This document shows, one piece after another, positions 11,690 to 23,744 of a stretch of 64,000 bases of DNA. A program made the translations under genes and the position numbers. The notes under the pieces were generated by a model. That model had not been told where the DNA came from. It ran no database searches and saw only the letters and a list, made by a program, of their open reading frames with translations. The stretch comes from Prostheceraeus crozeri. Its lineage: Eukaryota; Platyhelminthes; Polycladida; Euryleptidae. The DNA lies in assembly GCA_907163375.1 (NCBI GenBank), contig CAJQUW010011506.1, forward strand, positions 372,001 through 436,000, given 5' to 3'. Position 1 is the first letter of the stretch; every line of letters begins with the position of its first letter.

Positions 11690-12178
11690 AGAGGCATGTT
11701 TCTTCAATAATTTAAAAGGTTTAGATCAACTGCAATTTCAATTTTATAAAAGGTATCATCATTTAAGGCGAAGAAGCGGAATTCTCCAATTTACTGTCCT
11801 ATCATTGAATTTGGAATGCATCCAATGAATTTTCATTTTTATTAAGCAGCAATATGTTATTGGATGCAAATCATTACAATCGATGAAAGAAGTATTGTGA
11901 TAAAGGAAGCACATAATGCGATTTATTCAAATGTTATTTCAAACGGACAGTATATAGAAGATGCACTTGATGCTGGTGAATAAAGCAATTGCTGACAAAA
12001 CTTAGCCTATTTCAATTATGGGATACACACCTGATAGTGTTAAAAAAATCACAAGGATTACAAAGGGTCGATTACCTGATTATCATAGGGAACAATGGCT
12101 ATCCTCAGCAATAGTCATTATCCTCAAAATAGTCATTCTGAGTTAAATTATTTGGAGTTATGTCTCTTTGAGGATATA
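11690..12178 (+). pseudogene. Non-LTR element, post-RT region (part 2)
   Basis: Degenerate frames resemble the region after the RT domain. NNLKGLDQLQFQFYKRY starts near 11707. IIEFGMHPMNFHFY near 11802 corresponds to the 'ElGryPL' block of such elements, and CYWMQIIT near 11850 to the 'YWxKL' block. Frameshifts and stops separate the blocks. The segment ends exactly at the hAT insertion site (target duplication 12179-12186), and the reading resumes on the other side at 13289. Confidence 0.6.
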
Positions 12179-12186
12179 CCATGAGG

Positions 12187-13288
12187 CAGTGGCGGCTTTA
12201 GCGATCATGCCCTTCATGCTCAGCATGACCAAGTATTTTGTCTAATTTTCCTCCACACAAATCAACGATGTCAACCACAAGAAAGGGAAAGTTTTGAATC
12301 AACAAAAAAACTTCCAACATCATTTGATTACATTTGACAACATTTGATTACTATGTCAGATCATGTTGCTGTGACATTAAGATCATACTCAATTAAGATT
12401 TATCAAGTACCTAACTTGTTCTAAAAAATTCAGGGGAACGGAAGTCAATTCGAGCATACCTCATTTGTTATTGGCCGGATCATCTGACGGGAGAACAATA
12501 GCAAAATCTGCGGATGACGATTTTCATACTCCATCTCATGCCGTGGACGGGAAGCACAAATGATACGTATAGCTCGTTTCAACCAACTAACGGTAGCTGA
12601 TTGGACGGCAATCTGCTGATTTTATCGGTGTAGTGAGATCATGAGATGTCTCGAGTCTCAGTTGCACGATTGAAACCCCATCGAATTGACTTCCTTTATA
12701 AGTAATTCAATATCTTCCAATGTTAATACAGCTTGTGATTTTGTGCGATTGACGGTTTTTTTACTATCTTAAATGCATGCTTCAAATAACTAGAACTTGA
12801 ATAATATTTAATATACATTATCTGGTGATTAAAGTTAGCCGTGGTCTTCTACATGCTTGCATATGTAGATGTGTCTAGGAGCAAATGGTATAATAGGCTA
12901 TGCATGCATCAGATTATCATCGGATGTACTCAAACATACAAATCATGTAGCCTACACCTGGAATTTTATATTAAGCGTATTTTGGCTGATACAGTATGTA
13001 GATCATTAGAATTATGCCTAGCCCTACACCATATTCACTGGATTACCTGATGTGAAAAGTAGTCGGCTTGCATGTTTGAAATATAATTAGGAAAGGGCAA
13101 ATGCAAATGGAATGATATTAAAATTTTGTTCATCGAATTCGTAACTGTTTCTTAAGTTGCATGATATTAAGCTACATCAGTTGCATGGTTAAAAATCCTC
13201 GTATGATAGCTGTCACACATACTTTTTTCCTCATGATGCGAAAAATTTGATGAGCATGACCTAACAGAAATCCATAGAGCCGCCACTG
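12187..13288. mobile_element. hAT-type DNA transposon, non-autonomous
   Basis: Terminal inverted repeats CAGTGGCGGCT at 12187-12197 and its exact reverse complement AGCCGCCACTG at 13278-13288. Both sides carry the same 8-bp direct repeat CCATGAGG (12179-12186 and 13289-13296). An 8-bp target duplication and CAGTGGCG-like ends are hallmarks of the hAT superfamily. The 1,102-bp interior has no recognisable transposase, so it probably moves, or moved, with an enzyme supplied elsewhere. It is inserted in the non-LTR element, so it is the younger of the two. The orientation is undetermined. The end motif CAGTGGCGGCT recurs alone at 45395. Confidence 0.92.
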
Positions 13289-13690
13289 CCATGAGGTCAT
13301 ATCTACATGTAAATGTTGACATCGATTATAATTATATGATTATCATATTGAAGTTTAGAGTACAAAACCACAACTTAGAAGCTGTCACTGGCATTTATAG
13401 AAATCAATTGAGGTATGAAGAACGTCGATGTGAGCAATGTAATGATTCACAGATAGAAAATTTGCATTCATTTCGTGACTGAATGTTCAAAACATCGAGA
13501 TTACGACAGGAGCTAGCATCGGCATTATGCCACTGTGAAAGTACAGCTGAGTTTTATAAGTTGATGAATACGCAGATTCCAAAAGATCTTAAAGGTATTG
13601 CTAAATTTCTCCAAAAAGCTAGAAGTTACGACAATCTGCAAAAGAAAGCACAAACTAAAGGACATTTAGGAGCAAATTTTAGATTCTGAT
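13289..13690 (+). pseudogene. Non-LTR element C-terminal zinc-knuckle region (part 3)
   Basis: Resumes the element after the hAT insertion. KFRVQNHNLEAVTGIYRNQ (13350-13410) and RYEERRCEQCND match the C-terminal 'FRxxxHxLxxExGR..eeRxCxxC' region of many animal non-LTR elements. A frameshift near 13480 moves the following Cys/His part (FVTECSKHRDYR) into another frame. A frame to 13689 then carries the tail. The next element copy boundary or poly(A) tail is not clear; similarity fades before 13740. Confidence 0.7.
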
Positions 13691-13699
13691 TATTTTCCT

Positions 13700-15510
13700 C
13701 TCCTTCCTGATCACGATATTTTTGTTGTTGAAATTGAATGCACGCCTGAAATGTATGATGTCTTATTAAGTTTCAATAGTTATGTTTTGAGTTACGAAAG
13801 TTTCTTGTTCACAGTTTCTTCCATCTTTTCCAATGTATTTGGAAATAAACATTTATTGTTTTATTGACATCAATCTGCATTTACCTCGAACCACAGTTGT
13901 AAAACCTCAGTGATAAGATTTTACATGTATGTTCTCTTTGTATTCTCTCTCTCTCTCTACAATATGAAAGGTTGAGCAAATTTCATCATTGTTTTCATAC
14001 ATGCGATTTGAAAGTCGACTAGATAATGAATATTGATATTAGCTCATATTTCCCATGTGATCTGCATGAGCTACTTTCGAAATTTATTTATAAACACCGC
14101 GATACTGCTTTCTCTAATAACTTAAACGCTGGACAACGTCATACCATCAGAAAAATTATCAAGCTGCGAATATAAAATAATGAGACTGAACAATGTAACA
14201 ATGCAAACATGAGGAGAAAGAATGACTGTTGAAAAGTGATTGAAACCCTGAAACTTGCTTCAAAAATATAATTACGTAATTTTGACCTAATACCGCATAC
14301 ACCCATCGCGCTCATTCTAGCTGAAGAGGATAACAGATTGTATTGATATCGACTGCTTTATTGCGTGCTTATATTCATCAACGAAAATCCATTTAAAGCT
14401 GCAGCCAGACATATTATGAAACTTTTCCCACAATTTGTTTGGATAATGCGAGAAAGATTTAGGGCTCTAGTTTATATTACAAGGAAACACTAATCGTGAG
14501 ATAAAAACGGGACATTTTTCTTCCTGATAAAACATGTCTGCGATGGAGTCACGTGGAAATGTGATGGAAAATGTCGGAGCATAATTTACAGACGAAATTG
14601 AGATCGTCAAATAGTCTTAATATACTTAGCAGAAATTTTCAGCAGAAGGATTAAAAGCGAATGTCAAACGAATATCAACTCGCACAAATTAGTTGCCACG
14701 AATTGCATGTACATCAGAAGATGTCTTTCGCGAGAATGTATTGTTTCAGTTAAGAGAACAGCTTAAGGGAGGTGCTCTGCAGATCTGCGATAAAGTGAGA
14801 CTAAGATTAAATGAACACCAATGCTAATACGTTGTAACCATAGAGATAAATTGCTTTGCCTACGTGTTAAGGTCTAGAGATGAGTTTCCTCAGTCCTGAT
14901 GGCAACGGCCAGAACTAGTCTCGGGGGCAAGATCAGTTTCCCATTGAACGTAATGCAAATTCAAGTTCAAATGCTGACGAACCAGAAAAATGACATCGCA
15001 TTAAATATAAACAATCAGTGAATTTGATGACAATGTGTCCACTGCACACGCTGGGTCAATCACACAAGCCAATGAGAGACGAATATCTATGTCAGTCTCT
15101 ATCACTTGCTGACATTGCATACAATGGTTGTGATAGGGTTGCGTCCGCTCTAGACTAACCCACACGCAAATACATGTAAATCATTCACTGTGGCAGTAAC
15201 TCGCAAAATAAACAAGAAACATGCAAGTATAACCACATTTCTACCTTTATGTTCTGATAATAATGGAAACAATAACACTGTATTATCTCGCAAGTTTAAC
15301 ATCGGATACATTATAAAAAGTGTGACGAATCACTGAATCCACCAAAAAATATCTGTATCTGTTTACATTCAAAGACAGCAATCCCGTAAGGATCTCGGAT
15401 GTATCCGGATGCATCCGAATACTAATTATGCATCACTTCTGCTTTGGAATGTATTATTCTGTAGGCGGAATCATTCTGGAAAATAATTATATGCATTATT
15501 GATTTAACGC
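13700..15510. other. Intron, (CT)n microsatellite, otherwise unassigned
   Basis: A short (CT)n run at about 13943-13958. No gene, RNA or paired ends recognised in the rest. Confidence 0.4.
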
Positions 15511-15513
15511 TGC

Positions 15514-16546
15514 CAGCGGTGCACCGGTGCACCGATTCTTTTGCGAGAACCGGTTTTTGATCCGAAACGTTCGAATTTGGTTCAAATTGACATTTTTCTG
15601 TACAGTTTTACCTAACATTAATTAATTCTATCCGCAAATCTTAGTCGCAGCAGATATAGAAGAATGATCTTTAAGCATGCAGTATTATTAATCCAACTAG
15701 GGGAATATTATTCAATGTTATTTATCAATACAATTCATTTTAACTTCAAATTTCTAAGTGATAAAATTGAAGCATTTTGAAAATCAAAGATATATCATTA
15801 ACTTATTGAAGAATTTCATATTAATGAGAAAAAATGAGAAAAAGTGACGAAAATAGATTATTCAAGTTTATAAATCAGTTTAGGGCCACAAAATCTCATT
15901 TCTCGCGACCTCAGAATCTCGGAATTTCATAGTGAATATGTCATAATCCATCTAGTGTTCATATAGAAATTTCAAAGTCCAGAATCTCAAGATATATCCA
16001 GCGTTCTGTCCAACAGATTTTTTTCGTGCGTTCTGATTGCATAGTATCAAAACAGACAGTAGTGAAATTGATTCGATTCATTCAGACGTTGTATTTTTCA
16101 TGATTTTGAAAAAGTATCAGTGATAAGCTTTCTTTGCTATACTCGTATACTGCACGTGCATATTACGTTTTTTAAAAGAAGCAATTAAAACGCGGACGTT
16201 TTGTCCGCCACTGACTTGCGGACAATCAATTTAGTCAATGCAATGTTCTGCCATTTTCTGTTTGCGGCTAAGCATGATAAAAGTCACTTGCAATTATTGG
16301 CAAAGTAAAAGAGGCCTGTAAGTTTGCTGAATTTTCATAGTACTTTATGAAGTTTGCATTGAATTCTGAACATTTATAACAGAAGATAGAGACCCTACCT
16401 TCAAGATCTTGAATTTTTCATTAACTATCATACTAGAGCGAAAAGGAAGTAACATTTTGGCTACCCTTCAGTCCTTCAATGCAACTTATAAATTTGCGGT
16501 GCACCGGTTATCATGCCTGGTGCACCTGTGCAAGCAGGTGTGGCTA
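15514..16546. mobile_element. Possible non-autonomous element bounded by GGTGCACC repeats
   Basis: At 15519 the sequence reads CAGCGGTGCACCGGTGCACC. At 16496-16540 the reverse strand reads TAGCCACACCTGCTTGCACA and then GGTGCACC, with a further GGTGCACCGG copy inward. GGTGCACC thus occurs twice at each end of a roughly 1-kb AT-rich interval, partly as inverted repeats. I could not find a convincing target duplication. It may be a hAT-like element or simply a cluster of palindromes. Confidence 0.35.
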
Positions 16547-16550
16547 GCGC

Positions 16551-17830
16551 ACAGCCATAATCAATATATCTTTGAGTAGTAATGATAGCATATTTGCTTA
16601 ATCTGAAAACACATTGAACTCATTCCAATCAGCTGAAAAGTCTAGGCATCCAATCAATCTTAAAATAGGATTTAATGCACCAAGAAATGCCGCGACAAAA
16701 GCAAAGAAATGATTCCAATATCTATAACCGTTGTAAATAAACGCATATTGAATGTTGGATAGTTATAAAGGAAAGTAGAGTTGAGACGGCTGTGGCAGTA
16801 ACCTACATATGGTGAGGATAGTCATGATTTACTTAAACTATTGCAAAAAATATGGAATGGATGCAATTTTCCTCGTTAAAGACTGCTTTTTGAACTGATG
16901 AGTGAGAAATGTTGTCGTGTTAAAACAATCTATTAATTCCGCATGGCAGGATCGACTGAGCACTTATTGTGTTTCTGTCATGTAGCTGCTGGGCACGCGT
17001 GAATACTGAAACTCTGATAAATGAAATGGACTGGGCAGCAATGTAGGAAAAAAGCGGACAGCAATGCTGCAAATGCACATGTAGATAATACTCCAAATAA
17101 GATTTTTGAAGCATCTTTCACATGCATTGATATAGTTATCATCATTACGTGATACATTGTTGCCTTCATTTTTCCAGATTGTACCATACCTAAATTGCGC
17201 ACAATACACCCATGGACTATTTGCATATCTCTACTATTTAGACATCTTCACATGTCCATGATTGGACCAGAAATGATCCCTGTCCTTATCTGACGCACAT
17301 TTCATTAATTAGTAGGCCTAATTAAAATCATTGATTTGCAGTTGTGCCAAGGCCTCAATAATCCATGATATTCCCATATATGTGAGATACACATTTCTGA
17401 TATAACTGAAAATAGAATAGCAATACCTTTCATGACAGCGTCAGGAATTGTAAGCCGGAAGCAAACCATCGAAACAATAAATAAAAGAGATTAATTGACG
17501 TGCATCCGTCCGTTATCCGACTTTTCACCTATCTCAAATCCGACGCAAAACTCAATATGATAAAATTCCAGACTAGCAGACCGCGCAATTGATCATTAAT
17601 TTCTAAATTATGGTAATAGAGATTTAATCAGAATCGGAACCCAAATGATTGCCATGAAAATTGGTGGTGGAGTCTAATAACAAAATGTCGTTAGCTTAAT
17701 TGAAAATTTGATGGCAAAGGCATTTACTAACAGATTGTTTCATGTAAGTTGATGAAACAATATAATGTAGGCCTACAGATCTAAACGGATCTAGACGTCT
17801 GTTTATTCATTGGACAAATTTTAATTGCAA
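16551..17830. other. Intron, nothing recognised
   Basis: No coding, RNA or repeat feature recognised, apart from TAGGCCTA palindromes at 17313 and 17768. Confidence 0.4.
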
Positions 17831-18043
17831 TTATTGCTCGACCGACGATGAATGTTCCTCATCGCGCAATAAGTATTATCGAAGAATTTATCGCTACATG
17901 GCTGTTGAAATTTCTTATTGCATTGTTATAGTATGTAATGTATTCGTTGTATATTTCAGGACATAGAAATAGAACAACTGATATTTACAATGGTGAAGTG
18001 TAGAGTTATTCTGGAGCACTTGCCAAATATTCTGATAAACGAG
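17831..18043. repeat. Dispersed repeat, copy 1
   Basis: Shares a long, mostly colinear stretch with 44539-44739 in the same orientation. It starts at TTATTGCTCGACC and includes TATTATCGAAGAATTTATCG, TTTCAGGACATAGAAATAGA and TTGATATTTACAATGG-like blocks. Near the end the copies share ATTCTGATAAACGA (copy 2 has ATTCGGATAAACGA). Identity is roughly 85% by eye, with small indels. It is probably a fragment of an unidentified transposable element; no coding capacity. Confidence 0.8.
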
Positions 18044-18333
18044 TCAATTCCATAGAAACCCGACACATTAATAATAATGGACAACAACTGACATGGACTT
18101 TGAACGCAATAGCATGCCGGGGACATGTGTTTCCATTCAGTAATTCTAGGGTGCACAACATGCTGCCGGTGAAATAATTTTTGTGGCCCGCGAGATTAAT
18201 ATAGAAACGCCTCTAGAATATAAAGATACCGTTAAGTGGGGGAGATTGTCCATTGTGGGATTTGTCCGCCCACTGCAATATTCAACCTTTTTTTAGCTTG
18301 CATTGAATCACTGACGACAGGCATCGATTTTGT
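18044..18333. other. Spacer before Harbinger relic
   Basis: No feature recognised. A G-rich segment, GTTAAGTGGGGGAGATTGTC, lies near 18230. Confidence 0.35.
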
Positions 18334-18840
18334 CTACTTACAGTATGAACCATTGTTGTATACCATATTCGTTTGTAAATATTTGAATGTGATATACATT
18401 CGTACAAGTTGATGTCGTAAATATGGTGTAAATTCAGTGATGAGTTTTTCAATAATTGCATCATTCAAACGAAATCGGCACTTACAATCGATGCCAGAAA
18501 AATCGAAGTTGATGCGTAGCTTGAAGGGCCTCTGTCGTTGCATTCCTGTTGCAACAAAATCATCATCACTTGAACTCGAGGAATCCAGCATGCTGAATAT
18601 TAGGAGTATTCATAAGTGATCTGAGACTATTGAAACTATTGAATCGGAATTGACATCCAACTAAGTTTTATGAACACTTTCTATTGAATGCTGCTATTTT
18701 CACTACTGAAGCAGACTATGGAGCATTGAACTTTAATACTGTTTCAATAGTGTGTTATATGCAACGGAGTTTATCGATACTAATATAAATAGTTCAATAC
18801 TATTGAAAGCTTTATGCAACAAGGCCCTGGTCTCACTGAC
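18334..18840 (-). mobile_element. PIF/Harbinger-type relic with transposase N-terminus
   Basis: A minus-strand frame at 18591-18334 begins MLDSSSSSDDDFVATGMQRQ. It continues with RPFKLRINFDFSG, RFRLNDAIIEKLITEF and TPYLRH. The pattern 'RxxxxRxNxD......FRLsxxxixxLxxxlxpxLxh' is that of the start of HARBI1-like transposases. The nuclease part with its DDE residues is missing downstream. To the right, at about 18816-18832, the minus strand reads GGGCCTTGTTGCATAAAG, similar to Harbinger ends, so the frame lies inside one element whose left end I cannot place. Truncated and non-functional. Confidence 0.55.
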
Positions 18841-21320
18841 TTAAATAAAGCGAAAGTCGGATTTCTATGGCTACAACCTCTATCGATACGCGGTTCAGAA
18901 TAGCACTTCACTTATTAGGTGTGATTAATCAAGGTGCGGTTTAGGGACGAAGAATTCAAATTTTTCTCAAAGTAAGTATAGTTCACAAAAAAACGTTCAA
19001 TTCTACAGTCTTTGAGCATTTAAATTCAAAGTTAATATATTTGTGGCTGAAGCATCTCACTATTTAGTTTCATCCTTCAAAGAGCTGACAGAGGAGAGAA
19101 CGAATGAACATATTATGCCAAGCCATCAAAAATTTGGAATTCACTTACATTCCGCTTGTGATTAGGGCTCATAGAAATATGTCGTCTTTTAAAGCACTTT
19201 TCTACAGCATATTTTCTGTATGTTTCTTTTGCTTTTTCAGAAATTATGAAATAATGACATTTGGCATCAGATTGGCGTAACTAAATAAATACGTATTGAC
19301 TTTAATAATATTTCCAGCTTCTAAGTGTCATTTAATAGTCGCACATTGCATATTTCATTGTACATTTATAATGATCATTAGCACCTAGAATGCATATTAA
19401 CGTAAGGCACGATTACCACAAGCTGTATTTTGCTAGATAATGTCGCAATGTTTCGAATGTCAATTGAAGAACTGCTTAACCAGAGAGACAAAAATAGAAG
19501 TTTTGACGCAATAGTATATAGTTGCTCTAAAACCAGATTTTTAAACATTATTTTAGAGCAGTGAATTGTAAATTGTTCCAAAGCACCGTTTTCGATGATG
19601 ACTTTGAAACCTCGCTTTTGGAAATGATTTTCATAGTGCTGTAGACACTGAGGAAAATCCCTTTTATAAATAGGGTTTTAAAACCGTGGTTTTGGGGATG
19701 GTTCTTCAACAGTCTTTAAAACATGTTTTGGAATACATTAGTTTTAAACTATACATTAATTGAGATGACTATGACACAAAAACACATTGATAGCCACCCT
19801 GCTGCTATATCCAAAGCGAGAGCAGATTAAGCAGACTAATAATCCGATTGTCTATCAATGTCACACTGTATAGGGAAATGCAAAAAATACTTTCAGGAAT
19901 CAAGTCAATATCACAAAAATGTAATTAGGATGATATAAACATTCAAATTAGTTAACTCACGAATGACATGTTATCGACGCTGCATAATTATGCTTGTTTT
20001 ATTTAGGTCATAAAAAACAGATTTTGTGGTTCAGACACATTTAATGGATTGTTTGATAGAAAAGAAACGATCCAAAATGCTGAAATAATAAGACAAAAAG
20101 CATAGAAAACAGAAACCTCAAATATCAAAAAGCATGATACTTTTAAGATGATGTTTTAAAGTATTTATAAAAACACGAGTTTTTAACTCTATTCATACTT
20201 TATTCAATCAGTCAAATTGACAAATCGTTGCTCAGGATGAGTCAATGGTCAACATGTAACGGTATCATTGAATGCGGGCTTGATAAGCGTCTGTGAAAGC
20301 AGGTTGGGCCACTATTTATAGATGAATAATTTCTTTAACTAAACGGCACCACAATATTTGATAATTTCTCTCTATGAGAGATCATTTTCATGAATCCTTT
20401 CATAATATTGACAATATAGCAAGCAGTATCAACTCAATTTGATTGTTTGGCTGAAAGTTATGGTTATGAAAAAACACTACTGATAGGAGTGACTATTGCT
20501 TCTTTGCGACGAATATTAGTGGAGGAGAAAGTCATACAAAAACTATTTCTCCACCTTCACCGTGTCGACAGCCAACGCAAATAGACAAGGATGTAGCAAA
20601 TATTGCCAATAATTTGAAAAAGTATGAATTATGTAGATTTTTCATTAAATATTCACCTAGCAATCAGATTAACAGCATCTAATGTTGTAGCAAATGACGA
20701 CGATTAACTTTCACTGCTATCGTGAGGATGACTTTTAGCATCCAATTATCACCTCATCCTAATCGAATTTGTATCTTTTCGCCAAAGGAAAGCCAATTTG
20801 TATACATTTTAACGAAATGAACTGATCAAGGCATCTTATGTGAGCTAATCTCATCATTGCTGTGTATGGAAAACAGGATAAATATAATCTTGAAAACCTT
20901 TTATATTTTTTAGCAAAATTAATGTATTCCACAATCAACTAATGGGATGTTTATCATTTTTGCATGCGAATTGCTATTCATGTACATTTGAAAAAGAGAA
21001 ATCGAAGGACTCATATTGCAAAAGATTATGAAGCAAATATCGGAGGTCGCTTGGCAGCGTTTAGCTTTATTGACGAGTGGGAACATCTTAGTGTAAGTTG
21101 CAAACATGCTATACAGGAAATACACATGCATAGTGAAAGTATTGGCCAAAGAGAGACAACTAAGTTAACCATGAATAACGCAAATTGCTAGACCAGCAGT
21201 GTGATGAACGGATATAACGCAAATCTTTCAAATGCTACCAACAAGACATGATACTGCAGGCAAATCAGCTGTACGCAAGGTCACAGTCACATTGCTAGCT
21301 TTTCCAGGTTAATGATCATT
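18841..21320. other. Intron, nothing recognised
   Basis: AT-rich sequence without recognised genes or paired repeats. Short frames at 20919-21191 on both strands overlap each other and have no motif. Confidence 0.4.
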
Positions 21321-21324
21321 TCCA

Positions 21325-21408
21325 AAAGAGCCAAAAATGATTCAAAAGAGCCAAAATCACAAAAGAGCCAAAAAAGCCACAGAATGAAGCCGATTACCCA
21401 AAAAGCCA
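21325..21408. repeat. Degenerate AAAAGAGCC short tandem repeat
   Basis: The word CAAAAGAGCCAAAA and variants recur about five times in this stretch (for example at 21326, 21343 and 21360). A simple-sequence expansion beside the possible MITE at 21412. Confidence 0.6.
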
Positions 21409-21411
21409 AAC

Positions 21412-21592
21412 TTACGCTCAGCACACAAGTCTACGTCCACACTATCAGTTTCATTACCATAGCTATCGATGCCACTCCTCCACAGCAATTCAAATCCACA
21501 AAATCAGTCCACATTTCGCTACTCAAATCCAAAAAGGTCAAAATATTCTGCGCTACTGCACCGATTGCTCTGCTTTCAGTGTGGTTGAGGCC
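21412..21592. mobile_element. Probable MITE, diverged relative of the 39.8-kb copy
   Basis: The right end reads AGTGTGGTTGAGGCC followed by TTA (21593-21595), nearly the same as the right end of the TTA-flanked MITE at 39788-39973. The left end would be TTA|CGCTCAGCACACAAG at about 21409, a degenerate match. The implied length (about 181 bp) agrees with 186 bp for the other copy. Interior similarity is weak. Confidence 0.45.
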
Positions 21593-21925
21593 TTATACTC
21601 GTAGTTATTATTACACTCTGACCATGCATATGCATTAACTGTGGCAGCTTCGGTCAAATCGACATAAAGTTCTAAATTACTTGCACTGCATTCTCGTGTA
21701 AGTGCAGTTGATGCCTTCTACAAATGTTGAAGAAAGATAGAATCATAGATATCAGATCATCAGATAGAGTCAGGTTCTTTGACGAATGTATGAGCTGTAT
21801 GAATCACAGATGTCGCACTGTGAAACTAAGTACTTTATTACTTATGTCACACGCAAACATTTTATATGTCTTGTATGAAATGTTTTCTTTCGAAGCAATG
21901 TCCGACCCGAGTTTAACTAATATGG

Positions 21926-22210
21926 CAAGGAGAACGCTAAGATAGCGTTTTCAGACGCTACAACAATGCGACATCTGATAAAAACTATTCTGATAAATAC
22001 GAATTTCGGCTTTCTATGTTATTTTCACATGGTGACGTCATGATCAGCTGGCAGTTGCTATTGTTAAGGACAAGAAATCGAAGCGATTGATATGAAACCA
22101 ACAAGTATTTTCGCTAGCAATATCTGGAGTTTATTATGACAGTGCTATTCTTTGAAACACTTTCGCTTGAGAACGCTATGATAGCGCTACGATAGCGTTT
22201 TTCTGACGAC
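21926..22210. repeat. Paired AACGCTA..TAGCGTT hairpin motifs
   Basis: GAGAACGCTAAGATAGCGTT near 21930 and GAGAACGCTATGATAGCG near 22170 are the same motif in direct orientation, about 240 bp apart. Each is itself a short palindrome, AACGCTA with TAGCGTT. The second is extended by an extra GCTACGATAGCG unit. Both are followed by TTTTC(T)GACG. They may be the two ends of a small foldback element; no target duplication was found. Confidence 0.4.
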
Positions 22211-22390
22211 GCTGTCTGAACAATAATCCTGGCCACATCGACAGATAGTTGGTCAGCCTAAATCGTTGGTTATAAATATCTATGTTTGAAAGACGATTTC
22301 TATGCCATTCATTGCGGAACAATAGGGTGCAGACTCTTAACATAGTGTAGGCAATTACATAGAAATCGGCTAACTGTGGTGATAAATCGC

Positions 22391-22757
22391 TTGCATCCAT
22401 AGAAATTGACAACAATAAAACCTCTAGAATGGAAATTAAGCTTCATGCAATGCACAATAACGGCACATAAACCGCACGCATTTTCACTTAGATGCACCTG
22501 CCAACGTCTGTATCATTGGGTTAGAATCAGTCACATGAGTAAATCGAAGCTTTTAATTGGTTCTTCATGCCCCAACTTAGTTCCCTCGGATGTGCCGCGA
22601 CCTTGAGTCAATTTCCATTCTAGCCAACTTCAGATAAACAGTTTATTTCTATGCTTGCATCACTCTTGCAAAGAAGCAGTGTAACAATTCGGTTGCAACC
22701 ATAGAAATTGATAACAATAACTTCAAGATAAACGACAATCTATTTCTATGGTTGCAG
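22391..22757. repeat. Cluster of TTGCAACCATAGAAAT motifs in both orientations
   Basis: TTGCATCCATAGAAATTGAC at 22391, the reverse version TATTTCTATGCTTGCAT at 22644, TGCAACCATAGAAATT at 22694 and the reverse TATTTCTATGGTTGCA at 22741. The last two form a hairpin with 16-bp arms (one mismatch) and a loop of about 31 nt. The motif also begins the SINE-like body at 22398. Confidence 0.6.
22398..22505 (-). mobile_element. Headless copy of the SINE body seen at 36.3 kb
   Basis: Colinear with 36330-36432 in the same orientation: CATAGAAATTGACAACAAT, then AGCTTCATGCAATGCACAAT, then GCAC(G)..TTTTCAC and TGCACC. The tRNA-like head present at 36.4 kb is absent, so this copy is 5' truncated or represents only the shared body. 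Identity is about 75-80% by eye. Confidence 0.6.
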
Positions 22758-22759
22758 CA

Positions 22760-23304
22760 CTCGTTTGTCCATCTTGGACTTCGTCATCGATCGACACTCG
22801 TGATGCAACCTTCAATTGCACTGGGAGTACATTCGAGTGAGCAGCGCGAGACTGGCTTCCAGTTCGACAACTAACTTATCGGCACTGCTTGCTCTGCACG
22901 GTGTCACACAAATCTTCCCTTTTTCTTGTGTGAGCTATGTGTGAGCAAAGAGAACTAAAGAGAAGATAAAAAGTTAGAAAGTCAGAATTACACTGAAGTT
23001 GTCTCCAAGCACCTTGTTCTTATTTTAAATCATCTCCACATGAGGACTAACCGTCAAACATAAAATGCTTTTGATTGTACTGTTCGCTTAAATCACCTCG
23101 ATTTTACTATCATTTCTAAGTGTAATTTTAGGTACGTTTTATGGAGCGCGTTTTGCATATATGAGGAGCGAGCGTCATACTGCTGTGGCATTGAAACGCG
23201 GAGTAATTATTTCTCTGATATGAGTGACAGTTACATGTGGATCATTAATTGGGAGTCTGCAGTACGAGGGTTGAGAGAAGATGAAACGTCAAACATTCTT
23301 AGAT
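22760..23304. other. Intron, nothing recognised
   Basis: No gene or paired repeat recognised. Confidence 0.35.
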
Positions 23305-23725
23305 TTTCATAGAAGTGTCTCTTTTCCTTGCTTTTCCATTATCTCTACACTTCATGATTGATCGCTTTCATTCTTGTAATAACAATAGGGGCCTACGCGG
23401 CATCAATTGGTTTGAGAAATTTAAAGATTGCGTGACTCAGGTGGTCAAAGAATTTGACAGAATGTTCCATGTTTTGCTCAATTTTATCGAGATCAGAGCT
23501 GACCGCTTTCTTTCCACAGCAACGAAAACTTCTACCACTTCACTTTGTGATCAATTTTTTAAGAGCGATAAAGTTTTCTACGTTTCCTATGGTGTCAGTT
23601 ATCGATCTTCTCACTTATTTATGTGTAATTTTATATATATTATGGTTTTCATCACTCCTAGAACTCTCTTTAAAAATCGCCCTCCTGAATTTAGTACATT
23701 ATCTTCCATCTCACTGTGCAGTATG
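23305..23725. repeat. Diverged direct duplication, copy 1
   Basis: Roughly colinear with 26235-26600. Shared blocks include GTCAAAGAATT(T/C), TGATCGCTTTC-like words, ACCACTTCACT..TATCAAT, GTTTCCT(A/T)TGGTGTCA, CACTTAT..TGTGTAATT and TCATCACTC..GAACT. Identity is perhaps 65-70% by eye with indels. The young Penelope-like element sits between the copies. It may be two copies of an old transposable element or a local duplication. Confidence 0.6.
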
Positions 23726-23731
23726 GAACGC

Positions 23732-23743
23732 CCTACTTTTTCG
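23732..23743. repeat. Target-site duplication of the Penelope-like element, left
   Basis: CCTACTTTTTCG, identical to 25901-25912. Twelve bases is in the range reported for Penelope-like elements. Confidence 0.88.
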
Positions 23744-23744
23744 T

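Noticed and set aside
11341..11710. Target duplication (GGCATGTCTTCAGG against GGCATGTTTCTTCA) around the TATTTATATAACGC repeat
   Set aside because: The match needs gaps and the right boundary is uncertain; not convincing.
15514..16546. hAT element with 8-bp duplication
   Set aside because: Ends are suggestive, but the flanks do not give a matching 8-bp duplication in any register I tried.
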